Assembly (NCBI GenBank): GCA_902702965.1
Contig: CACRXP010000634.1
Span: 62,001-126,000, forward strand
Direction: 5' to 3'
Length of the DNA: 64,000 nucleotides
DNA from: Spirometra erinaceieuropaei
Taxonomy: Eukaryota > Platyhelminthes > Cestoda > Diphyllobothriidea > Diphyllobothriidae
Below, in pieces: positions 1 through 11,191 of this stretch (positions within the stretch are counted from its first letter, which is position 1; the number at the start of each line of letters is the position of its first letter). Made by a program: the position numbers and the translations under genes. The notes beneath the pieces were generated by a model. The model ran no database searches, had not been told where the DNA came from, and was given only the letters and a program-made list of their open reading frames with translations.

Positions 1-1314
1 TAAGGGATGACACAGCCTACTGTTAATATGAAGCAGTCAGTTAGAGAAAGTTGATTGTCCCTTTCGCTCGCAGTGGGTGCCTAGCATGATTGTGAAACCG
101 GTTTTCTCGAATGTATTATAGATTCCTCGTCCGGTTGAGATGAACTTAAAGTAGAAGAGCAGGTCATGGACTGTAAACCTGCTTTAGCTACCAGAGCAAC
201 ACGAACTGTAAATATAATGTTGGACAGTCCTCACGAACTGCACAGAAAGTGCCCGTCCTGCGCCATTATTACTAAGACCTTTGATAAACTGCAAATCCAT
301 CAGTTTCACCTCTGGTCTCTCTTACGGGTAGGTGATTTGTACGCCGTCTTAACTTGCCACACGTGATCCAGCAACTCGAAATCCGATTAAACTTACACTC
401 GACAGACATCGCCATGAGAGATTCTGGAATGTTAATCTTAGCTGCAACATAACGTTTATGGGGAACAACAGCTTTTCATACATTTGTACCACGCCCTATA
501 AAAATGACGTAATCCACATTTACCGAACAAATACTGCTTGCGCTAGACGGGAAAATAAACTATGTTGGCGTGTATGAGCAAAAGTAAAAGGAAAGGATGC
601 ATCGCGTTGACAAGCTAACTGACGACCATAAGGAAATATCGGAAGTGTAAGATTTTCTGTTTTTACACATTAATAGATCAATCACCGGTTCTTGTTCCCA
701 TCAGGGCGACCATAGATGATAATGTTGACCAAACACCATGCATATTTTAGGTCATTTTTGAGCTACGGATACACCGCACTGCCCCTAAATTTTCAAAATC
801 GTTACATATCAACTTTAGGTATATGGGGTGGCAGATATCACTGTACAGTAGGACACTTTCCTGCTTGTTCCGAAAAGAAATGCGTTTTAGTAGAGAAGAG
901 CTGCAAGTTATGTGGTTATGTTCGACACGATTGCGTACTGAACACTATATAGGCGAGAAAAAATGCATTTGGGCATAATTTATGGTGGAACAACCTATTT
1001 AATTGCGGAAAGTACATGTTCACAAAAACTTACAGCGACTGGCCTGACATCACCTGAGTTCTTTTTGTGCTCATTTGAACTGACGTTATACTTAGCTTTA
1101 GTGTGGTTGCTCTATGTTTAATTAAATATTTCTTCATCATATAAAGCATAGTTTGACATATGCAATCAGGTTTCCCGTCCGTTGCAAAATTCTATCTTGC
1201 CTGAAAACTTTTATTCACAGTGAACCCTCTGCTTTTTACCCTGCTTTTTATTGGATGCTTTCTGCCTGCTGAAATTTTTAGCAGGATACAGAAGATGGGC
1301 TTACTCATGAATGT
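1..1314. other. No supported gene
   Basis: I see no gene, RNA or repeat that I can support here. A short plus-strand frame at 716-952 is cysteine-rich near its end (seven Cys in about 40 residues), but it has no signal peptide, no clear splice sites and no similarity to the secreted family found elsewhere in the window, so I do not call it. Confidence 0.4.
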
Positions 1315-2215
1315 TTGCCTTAATTCCGAAATGCGTTTTCATTTCGAAAATATCTGTAATGTTGACTTTTAAAACTAATCATCTTGCAGGATAATTCTAT
1401 AATAATTATGTTGCCTCAAGATGCCGACTCGCGAAAGAACTTCTCTCAGGCTGTATCCAAAAAACATACTCCATAAAAAGTCTACTTAATTAGCATGCAT
1501 TCAATCATATTCCAAAGAAAGGACGCGTAAAAAATTTCATTCTTTTACTCAAGCAATAGACAATTACGTCTTCTTTAAATTGTTTCTTCGGAGAAAGAGT
1601 ATAATTCGGTTTTTTAAATAGTCTCGAAATGTGAGATTTTTAAATACCGTGAAGTCGTCATAAAACGTCATGTCTCTGTTTTTACAATATGGCTCAATGG
1701 CACTGCTTAATTTTATGAACCCCATATGGTTTTCTCTTAATCCTCTAGGGAATTGTATGGTTTTTTGTTCGCGAAAATTATAAGGCTTGAAGTTTTCGAA
1801 CCCTGAATTCAAGTGTAACAACAGAGCGAGTTCAAAATTTGTTGGGAATTGGTAAAGTTTTAGGAACCAAATTATACCCTTCCATCGAGTATAAAGTTTA
1901 AAGAATACGCATTTTTCTACTGAATGAGCTAAATAATTAATATTTTTACGCATCTTTTCCTTTAAATCTGATTGCATTTATAAGGTATTCGAAATTCAGT
2001 GGAAAAATGCTTACTAATTAAGTAGTCACTTTTATGTATTATCATTTTTGGATGCAGCCAGGAAGAAGTTCGATCATAAGCCGGCCCCTGAGACAATTGA
2101 AACATTATAGAATTATCCCGCATGATGATTAGTTTTAAACACTACTTAATTAACCTTTTGGAAAAGAATACGGATTTCGGCAAGCATTTCATGAGTTAGC
2201 CCACTAACTGCAGTT
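1315..2215. repeat. Foldback element, decayed copy 1
   Basis: This is a long inverted repeat. The left arm (AAAACTAATCAT, near 1372) and the right arm (ATTAGTTTTAAACACTACTT, near 2129) are complementary, and the right end reads CATTTCATGAGTTAGCCCAC. The same termini and internal order occur at 54.86-55.87 and 60.24-61.22 kb, where the arms are better preserved. The A+T-rich minus-strand frame at 1564-1977 lies in the arms and is probably not a gene. It is likely a non-autonomous element, since no transposase is visible. Confidence 0.55.
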
Positions 2216-2990
2216 GGAAATTGAACAACATGTAAGTGCATAAAGAGGGTGGGTCGGTGTCATGTGCGTTAAATGGCGTTGTCTTTATACAGTGAACAAA
2301 CAAAGGAGTACGCATACATGGCACTTTATCTGACATCAATACCAGAATTTTAGAATTTTATTAAAAGTTATTATCCGTGTTACTTGCTACTGAGGAGAAA
2401 AAGAAGTCGTTCACCGGACTTAAGAAAGGATTGAAATTAATACTGCCTAAATGCACCAAGACAATACAGGCCCTGAAGCAAGTGTTCGCATAGGGCGCAA
2501 GTATTACTCATTGAAAATATGTGTCTTATATACGACCATAGTGCAACAGATAAGTACATTGGCTTGCTGACTTATTTGCAAGTGAAGTGGGTTATTATAA
2601 GTATCATTTATTCCTCAAATACACCAATATCGTTTTCATCTTCCAGGAAAGAAGACACTTTTGGTAATAAACGACCTTAAAAAACGGATGCATCAGCAAC
2701 CACAGAACGGTTGATTTCGAAAATGACTGGAATGCATGTAGCGAAACGAACCAAAATTTCTAAACTAAAATACTCCCAAGATTTGCACTTTCCGCAGGCT
2801 TAAATGCTACCATCTCGCTGTTCCTGTGAGGACAAAAAATAAGCACATTCGTTGAGGAGGATGTTTCTTCTATTTGCATACTGAAAATGTCCACTTGCTT
2901 CAATCGACCGCAATTTTTCGGAGACATATGTGCCTAAGAATGTAAATCATCATGTCATCCTCGTACACGATAGAGGAAGTACATATTTCC
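2216..2990. other. No supported gene; possible exon-2 remnant of copy A
   Basis: This stretch is mostly uninformative A+T-rich DNA. Near 2926-2990 there is weak similarity to the start of exon 2 of the secreted family (TGT-CCT-AAG-AAT after removing one inserted G, then a run resembling the following codons). It is broken by stops and is at best a relic. No signal-peptide exon is visible upstream. Confidence 0.25.
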
Positions 2991-2992
2991 AG

Positions 2993-3300
2993 AATGTACA
3001 GAATGACGCACAACTTTAATCGACTTGGTTTTATTATAGGAAATACAAATTCTCTTCGACCTACCTGACTCGGAATTAGAGGCGACTCTCGATATCACTT
3101 ATTGGGGAAAGGAAATCAACGCACCAAACAAGATTAGACTGTCCTCCCTTCAATTTTTCAGTTCACCAACAAATGCTACTGTACGCGCTAATAAAGGCGT
3201 AGACCCCATTTTATTAGCGTTTCTAAAGATACCTACTGACTTGTACTCGTTTTTGAAAACGGGCCTGTTGGATACCTACTACAAAGAATGTCTTCAATAA
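2993..3300 (+). pseudogene. Secreted-family copy A, exon-3 remnant
   Basis: Only the last exon is recognisable. From the F-D-L-P block at 3055 to the stop at 3298-3300 the frame is open and closely resembles copy E: the T-L-D-I-T-Y-W-G-K-E block, N-K-I-R-L-S-S, and the terminal E-C-L-Q-stop. AATAAA follows at 3348-3353, 47 nt after the stop, as in copy E. The first part of the exon is damaged: compared with E there is a net 4-nt gain between the T-T-T-A-A-T and T-T-C-G-A-C landmarks, which breaks the frame. A polypyrimidine-AG at 3039 could act as a new acceptor and would keep phase 0. I find no usable exon 1 or 2 upstream, so this is probably a pseudogene. The 3' half still lacks stops, so decay may be recent. 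Confidence 0.65.
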
Positions 3301-3529
3301 CTGTAAGCGTAATGACACAGTCGAAAGTCGGACGCCGTCTGTTTTGCAATAAAGATGTACAAAAAATTCAGTATCTGGACATTTGACTTCTAAATTCTTC
3401 GTGTTTAAGGCAGGTATTACATATCCATTACATCTAGTCCGTGGGCTAGTCGGTCGACCGTACGCTACTGATATTAAATTGATCCCTACGCACGAGTCAT
3501 TGGGCTGTCCTATGTTGAACCCCTAAGAT

Positions 3530-3880
3530 GTAATGGCTTCCCCTACTTTAGTCGAATTCCACATCTTCCGATCATCAGCTTACATTATCGTTTTGAAGGT
3601 GAGCCAGTCTAGGCAATCGTTCACATATATAAATACAGTGGGACCCAGAACGCTTCCCTGCGTAACCCAGTTGTGCACGGTTACTCACATCGATTTGGCG
3701 TCAGAAGTGCCCATACGCCGACAATGGTCTGTGAGGATGTCGGTCAACCAGTTAAGTAGGTTCCCAATCACACCCATATGGCGCAGTTTAGATACGAGTC
3801 GTCTGTGTGGTACTACCGTCAAAGGCTTTGTAAAGTTACTGCAGGCTACATCTGCTGATTTCGTCTAGATTTTTTTTAAT
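3530..3880 (-). mobile_element. CR1-like LINE reverse transcriptase fragment
   Basis: On the minus strand the shifted frames spell a non-LTR reverse transcriptase: a K-A-F-D block near the high-coordinate end, then Q-G-S-V-L-G-P, then an F-I-Y-V-N-D-C-L-D block. These are RT motifs typical of CR1/Jockey-type LINEs, spanning the palm. Several frameshifts separate them, so the copy is dead. It is 5'- and 3'-truncated. The plus-strand frame at 3533-3868 is only its antisense. Confidence 0.6.
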
Positions 3881-4549
3881 ATTAGCAAGTTAGTCAGACA
3901 GGAGCGACCGCGTGTAAAATAAAATAATTTTATTAAGGACCCGTCGGAGTCCTTTCAAAGCAAACAAAACTAATCTTTCATATGAATTTTAGATGAGGTA
4001 GGCAGCATTTCTATAAAATATGCAGTTCAATGTTTCTGAATTAAAAATCTGTTAGGATAATTGATAAGGAAACAGTGAGAAAACCCCCCTAGAAAAAAAG
4101 GAATAGATTATCTTTACAAAAGATACCAGCTGTCGCTTATGAGAGGATAAATATGCGGGCAGGACCGGCCTGCATGTAGCAGTGTATAACTGCTTATAAA
4201 CGGACATCGTCCAGGCAGAAATAACTGTCAGACATGAGGTTTAAGTATGCGAGTCAAACAGGACTGGCTCGCACGCGTTATTGTATATGGGATTCGAAAC
4301 TGACATCATCAGGGCATAATTTATACGCCGAATAAGACGATTCGCATCAAAGTGGCTAGGCGAGAGGAACTCAGACGCGATTAGTCACAGCCCACTTCGA
4401 GCTCAGCCGTGGAGTGGGCAGGAGAGGTGCAGCAAAACTAATAGACCGCGAAAACAAAGGGTTCCACCGCGAGCGTCGCCAGATAGCTTGAGGGCAAAAT
4501 GAGGAGATGACATCAAGAACCGCGAAAATTGTCGTTATGGGGAGGAGGT
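3881..4549. other. Intergenic, between LINE fragments
   Basis: No gene is supported. The segment lies between two CR1-like fragments in opposite orientation and may itself be unrecognised LINE sequence. Confidence 0.3.
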
Positions 4550-5350
4550 AGTGTTCGTTGATGACATGAAGATGAAGGATTCGACTGAAAAGCCAGGGGA
4601 TACGCTAAACTTACAAAAGCATAGATCGAATGCAACATGGGAATGACTTCACAACGTCAATTTCCATAAATACCAATTCATCAGACTAAGGTCTAGTTAC
4701 AGAATGTATTTGATATCTGAATATAAGTATTTCCCCTTAAGTCACGAATTGCAGCTTGTAAACGAGGTAAAGGACCTTGGTGCGTGGATGGGTCTACCCT
4801 CAAACCCTCCTACCACTGTGACAAAATAGCAAAGAAATTTATTTGTATCATAGGGGTGATCAGAAGATCCTTTCGGAACTTTGGCGAAGAGCATTTCGAT
4901 CAACTGTTTGGAACATCTATCTAACCGATTTTGGAATATGCCCTTCAGGCCTGACGTGCATGAATAAAGCGAGACTACACTTTATTGGAGAAGGTGCAAC
5001 GAAGAGCGACTAAACCAGGCGGTGGGCTGAGGAGCCTAGATTATGAGGAACTATCAGAAAAGCTCCGGCTTTTTAGTCTCCCATAGTTTATACAAATGGC
5101 ACATGATCATGGTCTTTAACTCGTTAGAGGAGTAGATCGTAAGTTAAAATTGGCTGATTTTTTAAAATAGCACAAAAGATAAATCTCCGAAGTCACCCAT
5201 ATAAGTCGAAGACAAAGTACGCCAAACTAGAAGTACGGGCCAACGTCTTCTCGCGCCACGAGATTGAAAATCGGAACAAACTACATAATTCGGTTGTTCT
5301 GGTGGAAAGTCTTCAGTCATTTAGACGAAGAATGGATAAAATTTTATGTA
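4550..5350 (+). mobile_element. CR1-like LINE 3' fragment
   Basis: Plus-strand frames, interrupted by stops and frameshifts, carry the C-terminal half of a CR1-type reverse transcriptase: a D-D-M-K remnant near 4560, then V-K-D-L-G near 4770, then I-R-R-S-F-R-N-F near 4860, and the C-terminal region that in better copies contains a Y-R-R-L-R-G-D-L block. The same region is partly repeated at 5.94-6.26 kb. The LINE at 27.8-28.7 kb belongs to the same broad class. It is non-functional. Confidence 0.55.
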
Positions 5351-5935
5351 ATGGACATGTATTCACTTCAAAACGGATGAAAAGATGCATCGCATTTCTG
5401 CGTATACACATGCATGGCTTTTTCGACCGTTTTATCTAAAAAGGGTTGTTAGAGGCTCTTCTCATCTGCTATCTGTAAATTGAGTTGTACTTAATCCTAT
5501 GTGAGAGTACGTTTCCCATTCGTGTCATTGAACCGTGAAATTGCCTGCCTGAGGCGTTTGTAATGTCTTAATCTGCGGAGACATTTAGGCATCAACTTGA
5601 GGGACGTATGCTGCCGACGATTTGATTGTGTACCCATAAAAACAGGCGATCTATGTGAATCGAGATAAACATTCTCAGTACGTTTTGCAATAGCATATCG
5701 GCAGACCAGGAGAACGTTTTGAAACTACTCCCAAATTTCAAATAAATGTTGAGGTGGCATTTCCATTTTAAGCAAGGCCAATAAAGCCAATTTCAAACCC
5801 CGTCTACTGCCGCAGCGACTACCAACTGCCACGCGGGGACAAACGCCGAAAAGCTCGTCAGCGATGACTAAACCCAAGCATGCCCTAGAACTACTAACTA
5901 CGGAAAGTGTCGCGATTGGGCGAACAAATAAACAC
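5351..5935. other. No supported gene
   Basis: This lies between the two partial LINE copies. A short minus-strand frame (5725-5955) with a hydrophobic start runs into the adjacent LINE repeat and has no supporting signals, so I do not call it. Confidence 0.3.
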
Positions 5936-6265
5936 ACAATGTGGAGAAGGTGCAATGAACAGTGACCAAACTAGTCGGTGGGCTAAAGAACCTGGAAAAG
6001 CTCCAGTTTTTTGTCTCTTATAAGTTATACAAATGACACATAACCTTGTTCTTTAACTGTGAGGTAAAATTGGCCGATTTTTTAAAGTAACACAAAAGGA
6101 AAATCTCGGAGGTCACCCATATAAGTCGAAGACAAGGTATGCCAAACTAGGAACACGAGCCAGTCTTCCCTCAGCACGTCATTGAAAATCGGAAAATTAC
6201 TTAATTTGGTTGTTCTGGTGAAAGCATTCAGTCATTTAGACGAAGAATGGATAACAATTTAAGCA
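5936..6265 (+). repeat. Direct repeat of LINE 3' segment
   Basis: This segment repeats 4.99-5.35 kb in the same orientation with small deletions. Landmarks such as GGAGAAGGTGCAA, the run AAAATTGGC-GATTTTTTAAA, and CACCCATATAAGTCGAAGAC appear in the same order. It is a second, shorter copy of the LINE C-terminal region. Confidence 0.6.
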
Positions 6266-7159
6266 GTGCCATGGGCGGACATATACTCTAGTTGGGGCTA
6301 CTTGCAAGTATTAAACCAGTACCAACCGGGTCACCAGGACAAGGGAGCAAGAGCACACGGCACAAAATATCGCAGCCCTTGGTGAAGAATGAGAAAGCCA
6401 ACCAAATGTTAGGCGGTCAACATGAAACACTCGCTCATTGACGCGCTCAATAAGCAAACGCCCATAGACATTAACCGCAATGCCTGGTCCGTCTGGCGGA
6501 TGATCGTGTGAGTGACAATTGTCATGCTGATTACATTATAATTACGGCGGCCTTAAAGGTGACAGGGACAAGCGAGTCCGCTGATGGTCACTCAGCGAGA
6601 GATTTATCAGAATGAGTCGGCAGAATATAAATAGGTAACAAAAGATACGTTCTACAGGGATATAATCCAAAGACCGGCGATGTAGCTAATCAAATGTCGC
6701 CACAGACAGTTTAACTGTCTCAAGCAAAGCTATTAAAGAAGACGTTATTTTCATTGAAATGGATAGCAGAATAAATATTTTATGCGTGATTTCATTGAAA
6801 CGCATTCGATTCTACAAGCACATCTACAATCAATAGGAAAAATGTATGCCACTTAGATAGTGATCTGTGAAGAGTGATTCTTAGACTCAACGGGATCAAC
6901 GTTCGTGTAAATGTCGGCATCCAAAAGCAACTGGAATGTCTTGGTATTTTGCTGTACGCCCATTTATATTACAACTCTACATTAGTAACCTCTTCTATAT
7001 GAGAACGCATTTCACGATTTCAACCATTTTGTCTATGTTATATCGCCCCACTATTTTGTGAGAAAATACAAACGCGATCTATTTTGTTTTGTGTGGCGGT
7101 AGGTTTGTGACGAAAGCACAACCCTTTACAAGCTGACATCTCGAGGTAAGTGAATTAAC
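6266..7159. other. No supported gene
   Basis: I see no gene or clear repeat in this interval. Confidence 0.3.
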
Positions 7160-7745
7160 ATGGGATTATGAAGCAAGGTTATCTATTTTGGAACTTCACT
7201 TAAATAATGGCTTTGAGTAAAAAGCATTTCAGGATTTCAGTTAACCTTATGTAAGTTAGCACACCTTCTGTAGGTAGAATGATAGTCATTGCGGTTTTCT
7301 TATACAGAAAATATATGGCATGTATTTTGGAAGCAGAGCATGCAAGTTAAACGGAAGGCCATCATTATAATTATGCAGGAATTGGAAAGGTCTTTGAAAA
7401 CCAATTTATACCTTTCGCTTGAGCAGACAATTGAAGTCAGACATATTTTTTTACCGAATGTGCGAACAAATAAATATTTTATTCATGTTTTCTACGGAAT
7501 ATAATTGAATCTTTAAAAACATGAAACATCAATGAGAAAAATGCATGCTGCAGAAGTAGTCATATTTTACAGAGTATAGTTTTCCGTACAGCCCGAAAAA
7601 ATTCTTTTGAAGGCCGGCTTCCTTATCACAATATTGCACTTTACGCGTGTGATATCTACCGCCTTATTAACCATTCCTTTCAAAACAAAAACGCAGTTAA
7701 GAATTGCGGCTGACATTTCAGGAGTTAGCCCACCTATTGTAGGTG
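7160..7745. repeat. Foldback element, decayed copy 2
   Basis: Sequence blocks match the right half of the 1-kb foldback family: TTTATTCATGTTTTCTACGGAATATAATTG near 7476, then CATCAATGAGAAAA, AGTAGTCATATTTTACAGAGTATAG, and the end CATTTCAGGAGTTAGCCCAC near 7715. The left arm is poorly preserved. The small frames in this interval are not genes. Confidence 0.45.
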
Positions 7746-8039
7746 CCATCCCTCGTGTCACAACGTGTAGGCTTGGGTTTGAAATCCGCCAACAGACGAC
7801 AATCGGAGATCAAAATAAGATAAACGTTATGCACCCTGGTTTGAATCCAGCTAATACTCGATGTTACTGACCAAGTCAACACTGATAGTGCTAACGACGA
7901 CAATAGCGGGCATTGCATCGCAGTCAAACATGACAATCTTGCCAAGATACAGACTGTCAATAATCTAAAGACAAATTCAGCACACTGTTTGCGGTCTAAA
8001 TACCACGTGAATTCAAACACCCCGAATCCTGTCAGGGAT
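7746..8039. other. No supported gene
   Basis: Short flank between a foldback copy and a PLE; I see nothing else in it. Confidence 0.3.
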
Positions 8040-9360
8040 CACGAATAGACATTCTAGACCACATAACGATTTCTGTAACAAAAATAATTTATTCGTGAAT
8101 TTGGTTTTCTATCAGGTAGCTATTCCTACTCCGCATTGTGGCAATAATAGGCCGCAAAACATTTGTTTACAGTAACTTTTCATCAGGTCAAAACGGTTAC
8201 AAAGAAGTTTAAGTTGGACGAATTACATGACTTATAAATGATTCGGGGACAATTAACATCCATAGTTAACACGCCAATCATCGTTCCCACGCCACTCACA
8301 TGGCGAGGTGTGTCGTGGTCATTGGGTTAAGAGGGCGAGGGAGAGGGGACCATAGGCTGTGAGTACGTCGGATACCTTGTGCACACAGCCTGGCATCAGG
8401 AGAATGGGGCGACGTTGGGGTCGGCGTCGGCCACGGAAGCCAGAGCGCCTGTGTCAGAGTCTTCTGACAGAATAACACTGGATTGGCTAGCCGTATAGCC
8501 ACTGCCTCGGCTGTAGCTAGCACCCGTCGGCGTAGGCCTTTGGGGAAGCCTGCTGGTGTCCGGTAGACAATCTGAAAGGCTTCTTTGGCATCGACTCGGT
8601 GATTCGTATCGACGAGATGTGCGAGACTAGAACTCGATATCGATTTCTTCTCACCTTTGCCTAGCCAGGCCGGTATGTGTTCTCGTACTCTCTTTTCCAA
8701 GCGCCTTGTTGTACGGCCGATGTATCCCGCTCCACAGGAGCAAGTGAATGAATAAATGCACATTGATGTGGCCTGCAACGGGAGTCGGTCTTTACCTCCC
8801 AAGCTTAGGAGGGGAGAGTTAGTGAAAGACACACGTAAGTTCGCTGCGGGGAAAGCGTTAGTGATCGCCGTCTTCAGATATCTTCTTACTAGTTTACTTG
8901 CTGCGTCCGCTTGGAAAGTCAGTCTGATAAATAAGTCCTTTTTTCTGCAGTTGCCATGGTAGTCTTTGCAGTGCGCTCCCCTATATTTTGAAAGATAAAT
9001 CTTTCTGGGTATCAGTTTTTGTGGAGTGTACCCCGCAGCTGTTGGAGTTCTGTCTGCGCAGTCTCAGGAGAGCAGATACGTCGCACTCTAGCTGCCAATC
9101 CCTGGACCAAATTGCGTTTAGTATTAAGGGGAACAAAACTGTGAAAATTAATTTATTGTCCCGTCCAGGTTTTCTTTCGGAATATCCTACGTTGAATAGA
9201 CCCATCCTCTTGTCTGTGCAGAAGAACGTCGAGAAACGCGATTTCATTTTTTGCCTCAAACTCTGCAGAGAACGTTAGCGAGTGGTGTGAATTGTTGAAT
9301 TTTTGAATCAGGACGTCTGTGTCGGTGGTAACATCCGTCAGGCAGAAAATATCGTCCGTG
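8040..9360 (-). mobile_element. Penelope-like element family A, copy 1 (RT end + GIY-YIG)
   Basis: Minus-strand frames encode the end of a PLE reverse transcriptase and a GIY-YIG endonuclease. Near 9345 the RT palm starts abruptly at D-D-I-F, so the Tyr and Val of the usual Y-V-D-D box are missing. The R-K-K-T-W-T-G-Q motif follows near 9155, and after frameshifts the endonuclease (8832-8296) shows C-I-Y-S-F-T-C, G-A-G-Y-I-G-R-T and R-E-H. PLEs copy RNA by target-primed reverse transcription using this nicking domain. The 5' part is lost at an inverted junction near 9360, where a second 3' end in plus orientation begins. A decayed hammerhead-like motif lies near 8160-8190. It is non-functional because of truncation and frameshifts. 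Confidence 0.75.
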
Positions 9361-9517
9361 GCCGACGCCGACCCCAACGTCGCCCCAACCCCTGATGCCA
9401 GGGTGTGTGCACAACGTTCCCGACGTACTCACAGCTTATGCTCCCCTCTCCCTCGTCCTCTTAACCCAATGACCACGACACGCCTCACCATGCGATATCA
9501 CGCCTCGGCGTGCGAGT

Positions 9518-9571
9518 GGCGTGGGAAAGATGATTGGCGTTGGAACGATGATTGGCGTGGGAACGATGGTT
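9518..9571 (+). repeat. 18-bp tandem repeat, three units
   Basis: Three consecutive 18-bp units of the form GGCGTGGGAACGATGATT, differing at a few positions, lie in the 3' untranslated part of the inverted PLE end. The corresponding site in the minus-strand partner (near 8275) has a single unit, so the expansion occurred in this copy. Confidence 0.7.
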
Positions 9572-9637
9572 GTTAATTGTCCCCGAATCATTTATAAGTC
9601 ATGTAATTCGCATAACTTAAACTTCTTTGTAACCGTT

Positions 9638-9677
9638 TTGGCCTGATGAAAAGTTGCTGAAAACACGTGTTCGCCAA
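9638..9677 (+). ncRNA. Hammerhead-ribozyme-like motif, PLE family A
   Basis: The order of conserved parts fits a minimal hammerhead. Stem I pairs TTGGC (9638-9642) with GCCAA (9673-9677). Then come CTGATGA (9643-9649), a weak 2-bp stem II, GAAA (9659-9662), a self-complementary stem III AACACGTGTT, and C at the cleavage position before stem I. Hammerheads are known in Penelope-like elements. Stem II is very short, so activity in isolation is uncertain. Confidence 0.6.
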
Positions 9678-9680
9678 TTT

Positions 9681-10199
9681 GATTTTTCAATTGTAACATG
9701 GGAATATTCGCTGAACATTTGTATTGATTGCTTTTCATCGGCGGAAAAACACGATGCTTATAACCGCAGTGGGATGAACATCAAATGGTTCTTTGAAGGA
9801 TATCAGTACGTAATGCCAGTCTAGTAACTTTACTAATGCCTGTGCAGGTAACCAGTACCAGCCAATCTATTATTGTGTCTAATCGCAAACGGATGCAAAA
9901 CATAAATTTGGGAATGCACATCCAGCACAACTAAACGATGCCGTCACCTGAATTACTTCTCACGATCATTCGAGTTTTTTGTTCGAAATGATAGTAACAT
10001 GTGGATAGAAACACCACTCGTGCTTCCAATCATTAAATCGTGTAGTTATGAATGCGGGCAAGCAGCCTTGTGCTTTGGTACTTTGAAAGCGATTTTCTAT
10101 GATATGATATGTACTGTCTAGCGACGCGGGCCATTCCACGTGTGACCAATGATCCTGCGGGAATTTGATTGCCCCTTCGTTTCTTACTTAAACTGCTAT
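9681..10199. other. No supported gene
   Basis: Flank upstream of gene copy B. I see no gene in it. Confidence 0.3.
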
Positions 10200-10206
10200 A
10201 GTATAT
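10200..10206 (+). promoter_or_regulatory. Candidate TATA-like box of copy B
   Basis: AGTATAT lies exactly 32 nt before the start codon at 10238. Copy E has the same heptamer on its own strand (44448-44442), again 32 nt before its ATG, and both are followed by a TGACAA motif close to the ATG. The shared spacing suggests a conserved core promoter. It is not seen at the same position in copies C and D. Confidence 0.4.
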
Positions 10207-10237
10207 TTGTTGCGAATCCACACTGGTCTGACAAGAA

Positions 10238-11191
10238 ATGCATCTTCTAATCGTTGTTCTCATTTCCTTTCGATCTGCAGAATTTTGTTCGTTCATAGAT
10301 AGTAACTATCATTTTGAAAATTTACATACTACGCTAACCGATGAAAAATATAGCATACATGATTACATGATTCCTTTAATTGCATTACTGTATTGCATGC
10401 TTCCTGCACATTATTTACATAACATCCACTCTTCGAAACCTGAAGTATAGTTTGACTAACAGTCGATCACTCCATCTGTGCCATACTTTGTCTGTTAATG
10501 TGACAACTTCACACACCCTTATTCTCAGAAACACAAAAATGTCTGAGAAATAACGACGATATCCTCCTCGACGAAGTCGCCGTTTACTTGGCACACAAGG
10601 TCTATCTTCTACGTTTTAAGAAAACAATTTTCCTGCAAGACAGCTCGCGTTTAAATCTCGGTGTGCTAATAAATCATGCATGCCTACATTTTGACTGCTC
10701 ATTCTCACGGGATGTGGCACCCACAGAACACCTACAGTACAGTTGTCGATCACAAATTCTTGAAGCCAAAGTTCGTATGGGAAAGCAAGTAAGAATTTCA
10801 CCATGAGATGGCTCCATATTACATTATCATTTAGTAGTAATTGCCAGGACATAGACACTGTTATGATTGACATATTACTTTGTCTAAGAAACTATTCTCA
10901 TATCTATTTGATAACACGTGGAATGCAATCGAATACTTTATCTTTGATCTACGTGGCTTGACGTTAAAGGCGACTCTCGATATCCCTTATTGGTGAAAGG
11001 ATTTCGACTCGTCAAATAAGATTCAATTTTCCACTGTTGGACTTTGCGGTTCATATACAAATACAACCGTATGCGATACGGAACCCATCAACCCCACTTT
11101 ATTGGGCCTGCTTGTTATGCGTTCTGATGACTTCTGCTCATTATTGAAACGGGGCTTGTTATACGTTGACTACAAACAATGCCTTCAGTAA
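10238..11191 (+). pseudogene. Secreted-family copy B, three exons with nonsense mutation
   Basis: Exons are 10238-10301, 10529-10788 and 10889-11191 (64, 260 and 303 nt). Introns are 227 nt (phase 1, donor GTAACT) and 100 nt (phase 0, donor GTAAGA), all GT-AG. Exon 1 encodes a signal peptide beginning M-H-L-L-I-V-V-L-I-S. Exon 2 carries the three family cysteines (K-C-L-R-N, F-D-C-S-F, Q-Y-S-C). Exon 3 has T-L-D-I-P-Y-W followed by TGA at 10994-10996 where relatives have GGA for Gly; the frame then stays open to Q-C-L-Q-stop. The poly(A) signal aligned with AATAAA in copies A and E reads TATGAA here. Both changes point to recent pseudogenisation; a truncated secreted protein of about 143 residues is the alternative. 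Family function is unknown. Confidence 0.75.

Larger units (their letters stand above)
9361..9680 (+). mobile_element. Penelope-like element family A, inverted 3' end
   Basis: This plus-strand segment repeats in inverted orientation the 3' end of the neighbouring element (8.16-8.44 kb): the C-terminal tail of the endonuclease frame, the 3' untranslated region and a hammerhead-like motif. With the minus-strand copy it makes a head-to-head pair of 5'-truncated copies. The junction contains CCGTGGCC-GACGCC, shared with the endonuclease tail, consistent with microhomology joining. Confidence 0.65.

Noticed and set aside
1564..1977. Minus-strand frame of 137 codons as a gene
   Set aside because: It lies in the arms of a foldback repeat also found at 55 and 60.5 kb, and has A+T-driven composition.
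3533..3868. Plus-strand open frame of 111 codons
   Set aside because: It is antisense to a decayed LINE reverse transcriptase recognised on the minus strand.
10994..10996. In-frame TGA of copy B as a selenocysteine codon
   Set aside because: Relatives have Gly, not Cys, at this position, and no SECIS-like element was seen downstream.
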